In this document: in pieces, positions 14,562-19,531 of the stretch | Layout of the letters: every line of letters begins with the position of its first letter | How positions within the stretch are numbered: the stretch's first letter is position 1 | DNA from: JBGPHT01 sp041484525 | GTDB taxonomy: Bacteria > Acidobacteriota > Terriglobia > Bryobacterales > Bryobacteraceae | Assembly (NCBI GenBank): GCA_041484525.1 | Contig: JBGPHT010000142.1 | Location: forward strand, 1 to 19,531 | Direction of reading: 5' to 3' | Length of the DNA: 19,531 bases | Notes under the pieces: model-generated | Database searches by the model: none | What the model saw: only the letters and a program-made list of their open reading frames with translations | What the model was told of the DNA's origin: nothing | Program-made: the position numbers and the translations under genes

Positions 14562-15869
14562 ATGCCGGCTGAGCTTAGCTGTTTCGAGGAGCGTTGTCGC
14601 GCGCGCTTCCCCATCACCGAAGTCATTTACAACTGTCCAAAGTGCGGGGGGCTGCTGGAGGCGGTGTATCCGGCTCCTACACAGACCGCGGCCGAGTTGA
14701 AGGCTCTATGGCGCAACCGGCGGACGTCGAACGCACCGCTCGACCAAAGCGGCGTGTGGCGATATCGCGAGTTCATTCCGTTCCTCGAAGACTACGGCTC
14801 AGTGGTGACGCTGCGGGAAGGCGACACGCCGCTGCTCTCGTCGCGGCGCGCGGCCGAATACGGAGGGCTCGACGCGCTCACGTTCAAGCATCAGGGCTTC
14901 AATCCCACCGGGTCGTTCAAAGACAACGGCATGACGTGCGGGGCGGCACAGGCGATCCGGTTGGGAATGACGCGCGTGGCCTGCGTCTCGACGGGGAACA
15001 CCTCGGCGTCGATGGCGGCCTATGCCAGCGCGGCCGGCCTCAATCCGATCATTTTCATTCCGCACGGCAACATCTCCTACGGCAAGCTGGCGCAGGCGCT
15101 CGAGTACGGCGCGCGCACCCTGCAGGTGGAGGCCAACTTCGACCAGATTCTGGCGCTGGTGCGGCAGTTGGCGGAGCGGTTGGGAATCTACCTGCTCAAT
15201 TCGATCAACCCGTTCCGGATCGAGGGGCAGAAGACGATCATGGCCGAATTGTGCGACCAGCGCGACTGGCGGGCACCCGACTGGATCGTCCTACCCGGCG
15301 GGAATCTCGGCAACACATCGGCATTCGGGAAAGGGCTGCGCGAGTTGCGTACGCTGGGCTTGATCGACCGGCTGCCGCGCCTGGCAGTAGTGCAGGCGGA
15401 AGGGTCGGCGCCATTCTACGAGCTGATGCAGTCCAGCGACCGGTCGCGACTGCGCGCGGTCGAGGATCCGCATACGCTGGCGACGGCCATCAAGATCGGC
15501 GACCCGGTCTCGTGGCCCAAGGCGCTATATGAGGTGACAGCCACGGGCGGCGTCGTCGAGCGGGTCACGGAGCAGGAGATCGCGGACGCCAAGGCCGTGA
15601 TCGGCAAAAGCGGCATCGGATGCGAGCCGGCCTCGGCGGCGACACTGGCGGGTGTACGAAAACTCACAGCGGCGGGAGTGATCCGAAGGGACGCGGACGT
15701 GGTGGCAATCCTTACCGGAAATGTCCTAAAGGACCCGGACTATGTTTACCGATATCATACTAATGAGCTACGGACTTTAGATGGTACCCCAATTAAATCA
15801 AGTTTTGGTAATGCCCCGGTAGTCGTGTCTAATGATGCCGAGGTAATCTCAAGGTTATTAGAGGGTTAG
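14562..15869 (+). CDS. thrC: Threonine synthase
   Basis: The 435-residue PLP enzyme converts O-phosphohomoserine to threonine, the last step of threonine biosynthesis, in the cytoplasm. An N-terminal zinc-ribbon-like element has Cys7, Cys12, Cys25 and Cys28 (NCPKCGG). The PLP lysine is Lys120 in NPTGSFKDNGM. The STGNTSASMAAYA segment and the phosphate-binding loop LPGGNLGNTSA follow, with PLP-contact sequence TGN near residue 385. Length and order fit the bacterial/archaeal threonine synthase type with an N-terminal ribbon. From about 15704 to the stop the codons turn AT-rich (TTA, GGT, AAT, ATT, TCA), unlike the rest of the gene, while the protein still reads plausibly. The next gene follows after 107 bp with no clear terminator. 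Confidence 0.94.
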   Translation: MPAELSCFEERCRARFPITEVIYNCPKCGGLLEAVYPAPTQTAAELKALWRNRRTSNAPLDQSGVWRYREFIPFLEDYGSVVTLREGDTPLLSSRRAAEYGGLDALTFKHQGFNPTGSFKDNGMTCGAAQAIRLGMTRVACVSTGNTSASMAAYASAAGLNPIIFIPHGNISYGKLAQALEYGARTLQVEANFDQILALVRQLAERLGIYLLNSINPFRIEGQKTIMAELCDQRDWRAPDWIVLPGGNLGNTSAFGKGLRELRTLGLIDRLPRLAVVQAEGSAPFYELMQSSDRSRLRAVEDPHTLATAIKIGDPVSWPKALYEVTATGGVVERVTEQEIADAKAVIGKSGIGCEPASAATLAGVRKLTAAGVIRRDADVVAILTGNVLKDPDYVYRYHTNELRTLDGTPIKSSFGNAPVVVSNDAEVISRLLEG

Positions 15870-16005
15870 GGTACGGTTACCCGCAAACTGGGGCAGTACT
15901 CCACCCAGAAATTGTGCATAGGGTTTATCCTGTATTTCCTCTTGTATTAGCGTAGACGTTCTGGTACACATGTACTATGTTCGCTAAGAAATCTCCCCCG
16001 ATAAC
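15704..16005. other. AT-rich island spanning the 3' end of thrC and the next gene's start
   Basis: Counting bases by hand gives 40-45 % G+C for 15721-15870 and about 42 % for 15901-15960, against a visibly much higher level in the flanking coding sequence. The change starts abruptly inside thrC and ends within the first ten codons of the 57-codon gene. The 107-bp gap 15870-15976 holds only weak hairpins: a 5-bp stem GGGTA/TACCC at 15869-15882 and CTGGG/CCCAG at 15888-15908. It also holds a short dyad, gtacacatgtac, at 15964-15975, just before the start codon. Confidence 0.7.
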
Positions 16006-16150
16006 CCTCAACCCGATGCGCAGCTATCAGAAGGAGCTCGACTACCTGTATGCGCGCCGCTCGGCGGTCGACACGCTGATCCGGTCGCTGGTGGAATACG
16101 ACCGGCACCGGATTAAACGCGTGGATGACCGCAAGCAGCAAACGGCTTGA
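15977..16150 (+). CDS. Small hypothetical protein of 57 residues
   Basis: An ATG at 15977 opens a 57-codon frame ending in TGA at 16148-16150. The peptide begins MFAKKSPPITLNPMRSY, continues as a predicted amphipathic helix (KELDYLYARRSAVDTLIRSL), and ends with a basic segment (YDRHRIKRVDDRKQQ). Codon use from the fourteenth codon on is GC3-rich and looks like real coding sequence of this genome. I have a faint memory of similar small LYARRSA-type proteins in Solibacter relatives but cannot name a family. There is no signal peptide or metal site. A short helical, basic protein of this kind could bind nucleic acid or a partner protein; this is a guess. No clear ribosome-binding site is seen. 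It converges with the thioredoxin-like gene, 8 bp away. Confidence 0.6.
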   Translation: MFAKKSPPITLNPMRSYQKELDYLYARRSAVDTLIRSLVEYDRHRIKRVDDRKQQTA

Positions 16151-16158
16151 GGCCAGGG

Positions 16159-17049
16159 TTACTTCCCCAGGATAGCGTTCACTCGGGCGGATAATTCCGC
16201 CATCGGCATGGCACCCGGGTGATAGAGGCGCACGATGCCGGCGCGATCGACCAGTACGATGGTCGGCGTACTACTGGCGCCGTACGTCAGGAAATTCGCC
16301 GAGCTTAGCGGCACGGCGACATCGGCAAGCGCCGGGTAATATTGCCGCCGAATGCTCTCGATGTACTGCTTCTCTTCCTCCGGCGGGGCATCCTTCCCTC
16401 CCGCCACATACCCATACAACCTGGTTGGAGCCACCACGACGAGACCGGAGGGTCCAAGGTTCGCCTTGAGCGTGGCGATGATGGCCGATTCGGCTTTGCA
16501 ATCGCTGCACCAGTGCGCCCAGAAAAAGAAGAGGATGGGCCGGCCGCGCATGGACGCCATCGACACCGGCTTGGCGCCGAGCCATTGCGAGAGATCCAGG
16601 GCCGGGGCGGGCTTGCCTTCGAGCGACAGCAGGTTGATGTTCTTGCGGATCCGCTCGCCGATCGAAGTGGCGCCGTAGCTCTTCATCTCATCGCGGAGGA
16701 AGAGCAGCGCTTCGGCGCGCTCGCCGCGGGAGTTGAGGACCCCGGCGTGGACTTCGATGGCGGCCCCGAGGGCGATGGGGAGGAACGGATCGGAATCGAG
16801 GGGTCGCGAGGCGAGCGAGGCAAGGGCGACCCTCCGGGTTTCCGCGACCAGGGCTTCGGCATGGTCGATACGTTTGGCGTCGAACTCGGCGCGCGCCAGC
16901 CAGGAGACAGCCGCGGCGTACTCGGGCGTGGCGCCGACTTGCGACTGGTAGGCGCGCGTGAGATTCTCAGCCGTGGTCAAATCGTGCTGGGCGATCAGGG
17001 CGCGAACGTTGCTGACCAGCGAGGCGAGGAAAAGGACGAGAGGCAGCAT
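16159..17049 (-). CDS. Secreted TlpA/AhpC-type thioredoxin-fold protein with helical N-terminal domain
   Basis: I chose ATG 17049 (296 residues): it starts a signal peptide, MLPLVLFLASLVSNVRA, and lies 2 bp after the stop of the upstream tlpA-like gene. The longer frame to 17097 overlaps that gene. About residues 25-140 form helices resembling a TPR-like repeat (ATPEYAAAVSWLARAEFDAKRIDHAEAL). A redoxin/TlpA domain follows, with the active site WCSDC (Cys181, Cys184) and a TP cis-proline segment (GASSTPTIVLVD). It should work outside the cytoplasm as a thiol-disulfide oxidoreductase. The partner cannot be inferred beyond the adjacent WCPPC protein, with which it forms a tight two-gene unit. 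Confidence 0.85.
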   Translation of the reverse strand: MLPLVLFLASLVSNVRALIAQHDLTTAENLTRAYQSQVGATPEYAAAVSWLARAEFDAKRIDHAEALVAETRRVALASLASRPLDSDPFLPIALGAAIEVHAGVLNSRGERAEALLFLRDEMKSYGATSIGERIRKNINLLSLEGKPAPALDLSQWLGAKPVSMASMRGRPILFFFWAHWCSDCKAESAIIATLKANLGPSGLVVVAPTRLYGYVAGGKDAPPEEEKQYIESIRRQYYPALADVAVPLSSANFLTYGASSTPTIVLVDRAGIVRLYHPGAMPMAELSARVNAILGK

Positions 17050-17051
17050 CT

Positions 17052-17567
17052 TCAGAGCTGCGAATCGACGAACCGGAGAAGTTGCGGATCGTTCCAATCG
17101 GCGGCTTCGGCGATCTTGCGAACCACTTTGCCCTGGGCGTCGATGAAGTAGGTTTCGGGGTACATGAAGGTGCCGTAGTCCTCGTGGATCTTGAAGTCGC
17201 GCACGGTGAGAAACGGTGGCCGGAAGCGCTGCAGGAAGGCGCGGTAGGCCTTCTCGTCCTTGTCGACGCTGATGCCGAGGACAACCACACCCTTATTGGC
17301 GTACTGCTGCGTGAACTGGCTGAGCGACGGCGTTTCCTGGACGCACGGCGGGCACCAACTGGCCCAGAAATTCAGCACCAGGAGCTTGCCGCCAAAATTG
17401 GGAATGGACACGGCGCGGCCGTTATCGGCGGTGATGGTGAACCCGGGCGCGGTATCGCCGGCGACCACGATGCGCTGGTGGATGGCGGCGTAGATTGCAT
17501 AGACGAAGACGACCGTGAGCAGCCCGACGGCAACTCGCAGGTATCGGTCAATTCTGGCGCTCTGCAT
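17052..17567 (-). CDS. Membrane-anchored TlpA/ResA-type thiol-disulfide reductase
   Basis: The 171-residue protein has an N-terminal membrane anchor at about residues 11-30 (LRVAVGLLTVVFVYAIYAAI). A periplasm-facing thioredoxin fold of the TlpA/ResA group follows. It has the start signature GDTAPGFTI, the redox site FWASWCPPC (Cys72, Cys75), the inserted loop after VLGISVDKD, and the cis-proline Tyr-Pro137-Glu-Thr. Such proteins keep thiols reduced outside the cytoplasm, for example in cytochrome c maturation or copper handling. No cytochrome maturation genes are nearby, so the role is open. It is the first gene of a pair with the secreted WCSDC protein. It diverges from the pterin operon across an 87-bp gap, where TAGAAT occurs 15 nt upstream of this ATG on the minus strand. 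Confidence 0.9.
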   Translation of the reverse strand: MQSARIDRYLRVAVGLLTVVFVYAIYAAIHQRIVVAGDTAPGFTITADNGRAVSIPNFGGKLLVLNFWASWCPPCVQETPSLSQFTQQYANKGVVVLGISVDKDEKAYRAFLQRFRPPFLTVRDFKIHEDYGTFMYPETYFIDAQGKVVRKIAEAADWNDPQLLRFVDSQL

Positions 17568-17654
17568 AGGGAACTACACTCTATTCTATCGCGGCCGGAA
17601 TGCGATAATTGGTGTGTATCCCCAGCCGCGGCCCCGGCATCGAAGAAAGAGCCC

Positions 17655-18080
17655 ATGGTCATCACCCGCAAAGTGGAATTTTCCGCGTCGCACGTCTGCC
17701 GGAATCCGGCGTGGTCGGACCAGGAAAACCAGAACGTGTACGGGATGGCGGCTAACCCCAACGGGCATGGACACAATTATGTCCTTGAAGTGAGCCTGGA
17801 GGGCAACCCCGACCCGGTGACCGGGATGGTGCTGGATCTGAAAGAGCTGAAGGAGATTTTGAATCGCGAAGTGGTGGAGCCGTACGACCACCGGTTTCTC
17901 AACTACGAGGTGCCGCCCTTCGACCGGGTGGTGCCGACGACGGAGAATATCGCGCGCGATATCTGGCGAAGAATCGAGCCGCACCTGACGCATGGCGGGG
18001 TCCGGTTGCATGCCGTGCGGGTCTACGAGACGGCGGACCTGTACGTGGATTATTTCGGAGAGCAGCCGTGTTCCGCGTAA
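17655..18080 (+). CDS. 6-pyruvoyl-tetrahydropterin synthase / QueD family paralogue 1 (catalytic Cys replaced)
   Basis: The protein has 141 residues. ATG 17655 is preceded by an AAGAAAGAG ribosome-binding site and starts directly at the family's first strand (ITRKVEFSASH); the open frame upstream is a shadow of the tlpA-like gene. Zinc ligands are His13, His38 and His40 (GHGHNY), and the pterin-binding Glu97 (PTTEN) and Glu125 (VYETAD) are present. The Asp-His pair of the triad is intact (Asp78-His79 in PYDHRFLN). At the position of the catalytic Cys, six residues before the second zinc His, there is Ala32 (MAANPNGHGH). A different Cys, Cys15, sits next to zinc ligand His13. The family acts on dihydroneopterin triphosphate to make 6-pyruvoyl- or 6-carboxy-tetrahydropterin. 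First gene of an overlapping three-gene operon. Confidence 0.88.
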   Translation: MVITRKVEFSASHVCRNPAWSDQENQNVYGMAANPNGHGHNYVLEVSLEGNPDPVTGMVLDLKELKEILNREVVEPYDHRFLNYEVPPFDRVVPTTENIARDIWRRIEPHLTHGGVRLHAVRVYETADLYVDYFGEQPCSA

Positions 18081-18502
18081 CCCGGCGGTACGAGTTTGCC
18101 GCTTCCCACCGGTTGCATTCGGGACAATTGAGCGAGGAAGAGAACCGGCGATTGTACGGCAAGTGCAATAATCCGTATGGCCACGGTCACAACTATGTGG
18201 TCGAGGTGAGCGCGCGCGGGCCGGCGGACGAGGCCACGGGGCGCGCCATCGACACGGCGCGGCTGGACGAACTGGTGGAGCGGCAGGTGCTCGGGACATT
18301 CGGGCATCGGAATCTGAACGCGGATGCGGAAGCGTTCGCGGGAGTGGTGCCCACGTCGGAAAATCTGGGAGTGGAAATCTGCCGGAGGCTGAAACGGAAT
18401 TGGGGAGAAACTTTCCCGGGCGAGTGGCCGAAACTGGAAAAGGTCCGCATCGCGGAGACCGCGCGGAACATCTTTGAGATCAGAGCCGATGAAATCGAAT
18501 AA
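18068..18502 (+). CDS. 6-pyruvoyl-tetrahydropterin synthase / QueD family paralogue 2 (triad Asp replaced)
   Basis: The 144-residue protein starts at GTG 18068, with GGAGAG five bases upstream, and overlaps the end of paralogue 1 by 13 bp. Zinc ligands His14, His39 and His41 and the catalytic Cys33 (GKCNNPYGHGH) are present, as are Glu98 (PTSEN) and Glu130 (IAETAR). The triad aspartate is missing: the usual DH is Gly79-His80 (TFGHRNLN). It therefore keeps what paralogue 1 lacks and lacks what paralogue 1 keeps. Known products of this family feed tetrahydrobiopterin, queuosine or (in the PTPS-III type) folate; no neighbouring gene decides between them. The next gene, folE, starts inside its last codons. 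Confidence 0.88.
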   Translation: MFRVTRRYEFAASHRLHSGQLSEEENRRLYGKCNNPYGHGHNYVVEVSARGPADEATGRAIDTARLDELVERQVLGTFGHRNLNADAEAFAGVVPTSENLGVEICRRLKRNWGETFPGEWPKLEKVRIAETARNIFEIRADEIE

Positions 18503-19103
18503 GGCAGTCGTGAAAGTCATGCCGCCGAAAGGCGAGGAGCCGCTGGCGCCCCTGGTGAAGGAGATGCTGGTGCAGTTGGGAGAGGATCCGGACCGCGAAG
18601 GGCTGGCGCGGACGCCGGCGCGCGTGGGCCAGGCGCTGCGGTTTCTGACCAGCGGATACAAGGCGGACATCCGCAAGATCGTCAACGGCGCGTTGTACGA
18701 AGTGAAGTACGACGAGATGGTGGTGGTGAAGGACATCGAGTTCTTCAGCATGTGCGAGCACCACATGCTGCCGTTCTACGGCAAGATCCATGTGGCGTAT
18801 TTGCCGAAGAACCGGGTGGTGGGGTTGAGCAAGATTCCGCGAATTGTGGACGCGTTTGCGCGGCGCCTGCAGATCCAGGAACGGCTGACGCAGCAGGTGG
18901 CGCAAACGATTCAGGAGATCATCGACCCGGTGGGCGTCGGCGTGATTTGCGAGGCGCGCCACTTCTGCATGATGATGCGGGGGGTCGAGAAGCAGCACTC
19001 GGGGGCGATGACGAGCGCCATGCTGGGGGCGTTCCGGTCGCGTAAGGAGACGCGCGACGAATTTCTGTCGCTGGTCAATAAGCCGAGCGGGACGGGCTGG
19101 TAG
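18489..19103 (+). CDS. folE: GTP cyclohydrolase I
   Basis: The 204-residue protein is typical GTP cyclohydrolase I, which opens and recloses the GTP ring to give 7,8-dihydroneopterin triphosphate, the substrate of PTPS-type enzymes and of folate synthesis. Motifs in order are EDPDREGLARTPARV, then FFSMCEHHMLPFYGKIHVAY with the zinc Cys and catalytic His, then VVGLSKIPRIVDAF, then the RLTQQVA helix, and VGVICEARHFCMMMRGV with the second zinc Cys and QHSGAMTSAMLG. I chose ATG 18489, which overlaps the stop of paralogue 2 by 14 bp, over a TTG five codons earlier. Location after two PTPS genes means the operon encodes consecutive pterin steps. Confidence 0.95.
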   Translation: MKSNKAVVKVMPPKGEEPLAPLVKEMLVQLGEDPDREGLARTPARVGQALRFLTSGYKADIRKIVNGALYEVKYDEMVVVKDIEFFSMCEHHMLPFYGKIHVAYLPKNRVVGLSKIPRIVDAFARRLQIQERLTQQVAQTIQEIIDPVGVGVICEARHFCMMMRGVEKQHSGAMTSAMLGAFRSRKETRDEFLSLVNKPSGTGW

Positions 19104-19400
19104 GGCAATATCTCTTCGTCTTTCCAAATTGCGGGGTGGCCGCGGGGTCTGTGCGTGCGTCTCGGGTGTTTTCGGTCGGCGGCATTTCTGCGAGACGACA
19201 AACCAGCTACATGGATCGGCATCGGCAAACCTAGAGCGTTAGGCGAGACCTATGCTGACGGTTGCTGTTGTGAAGGTTTGTCTCTAGGTTTCCAGCCAGC
19301 GCTGAAACCAATCGACAAACGAGACTGCGGCAGCACAATTTGTATCAACGTACTGGCGGACCAGTGCTTCCGACAGCCGGGTTCCTGGATATTCGATTCG
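19104..19400. other. Gene-poor spacer with probable IS end
   Basis: This stretch has visibly lower G+C than the operon before it. It contains no frame whose translation I recognise; the open plus-strand frame 19155-19448 is Cys/Gly-rich and unlike a known family. No ribosome-binding site, clear terminator or tRNA was seen. Because a transposase ends at 19401 on the minus strand, the terminal repeat and insertion point of that element should fall in the right part of this spacer, but the boundary cannot be set with one end in view. Confidence 0.5.
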
Positions 19401-19531
19401 TCAGAAAAATCTGTGGGTGAGTTCTGGCTCGGGCAGTTTGCCAAGTGAATGATAGAGTGCCAGTTCGGTGACTCGGAAGGTTCGGAACCCATAGGATCTT
19501 CTCATAGTGACTTTGGCTTTGTTGTTCAGAC
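19401..19531 (-). CDS. Transposase C-terminal fragment, probably ISL3-type (cut by window edge)
   Basis: On the minus strand the frame is open from the window edge to a TGA at 19403-19401, giving 42 residues. They begin LNNKAKVTMRRSYGFRTFRV and end LGKLPEPELTHRFF. The NNKAKV...YGFRTF...ALYH...LPEP..THRF pattern is one I recognise from the tail of DDE transposases, most likely of the ISL3 (IS204/IS1001/IS1096/IS1165) group. The element extends out of the window to the right. It differs from the IS630-type tail at the left edge. The transposase call is fairly sure; the family less so. Confidence 0.6.
   Translation of the reverse strand, partial: LNNKAKVTMRRSYGFRTFRVTELALYHSLGKLPEPELTHRFF

Noticed and set aside
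15870..15976. Riboswitch, tRNA or small RNA after thrC
   Set aside because: Only 5-bp stems could be found by eye; no cloverleaf, no known aptamer core and no terminator. The composition is odd, but structure is not demonstrated.
17082..17654. N-terminal extension of PTPS paralogue 1
   Set aside because: The extra 191 codons are antisense to the tlpA-like gene. The family begins at the ATG at 17655, which has a ribosome-binding site.
19155..19448. 97-codon plus-strand frame after folE
   Set aside because: Cys/Gly-rich translation without known motifs; its right part is antisense to the transposase tail.

Overview
The window looks like a GC-rich (by eye about 60-65 %) chromosomal segment of an Acidobacteriota bacterium, most likely from the Solibacter/Bryobacter lineage. 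The clues are a secreted NHL-repeat protein ending in the domain I recognise as the Solibacter-type C-terminal module (TIGR03437), an Oar-like TonB-receptor-type outer-membrane protein with an N-terminal carboxypeptidase-regulatory-like domain, and a large secreted Kelch/Ig-like protein. The assignment rests on recognition by eye, not on a search.

Layout, left to right. (1) 3-125: the last 40 codons of an IS630-type transposase. The 5' end of a DUF218/YdcF-like gene (91-1341, +) overlaps it and may have been rebuilt by the insertion. (2) 1352-4769, minus strand: secreted 12-repeat NHL protein and a HAD phosphatase. (3) 4799-6696, plus strand: N-carbamoylputrescine amidase and agmatine deiminase, overlapping by 4 bp, which together convert agmatine to putrescine. 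(4) 6683-13428, minus strand: secreted Kelch/Ig-like protein, a three-copy 78-bp tandem repeat just upstream of it, a secreted zinc-dependent phospholipase C/S1-P1 nuclease-type enzyme, and the Oar-like receptor, whose stop codon overlaps the ribosome-binding site of the enzyme gene. (5) 13501-13598: a 30-bp-arm inverted repeat. (6) 13612-14541 (-) zinc alcohol dehydrogenase and 14562-15869 (+) threonine synthase, divergent with starts about 20 bp apart. (7) About 15704-16005: an AT-rich island covering the 3' end of thrC and the start of a 57-codon gene. (8) 16159-17567, minus strand: two TlpA-like thioredoxin-fold genes. (9) 17655-19103, plus strand: two overlapping 6-pyruvoyl-tetrahydropterin-synthase-fold (PTPS/QueD) genes and GTP cyclohydrolase I. 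(10) 19401-19531: the C-terminus of a second, different transposase entering from the right edge.

The most interesting system is the pterin operon. The two tandem PTPS paralogues each lack a different member of the Cys-Asp-His triad: the first has Ala/Asp/His, the second Cys/Gly/His. In characterised PTPS this triad is assembled across a subunit interface, so the two proteins could complement each other as an obligate heteromer fed with dihydroneopterin triphosphate by the FolE encoded directly downstream. Secondary points of interest are -10-like boxes 6-9 nt upstream of several start codons (possible leaderless transcripts), the 78-bp repeat array abutting one of them, and the synonymous composition shift at the end of thrC. 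Much of the remaining content is housekeeping metabolism and secreted proteins of ordinary type.
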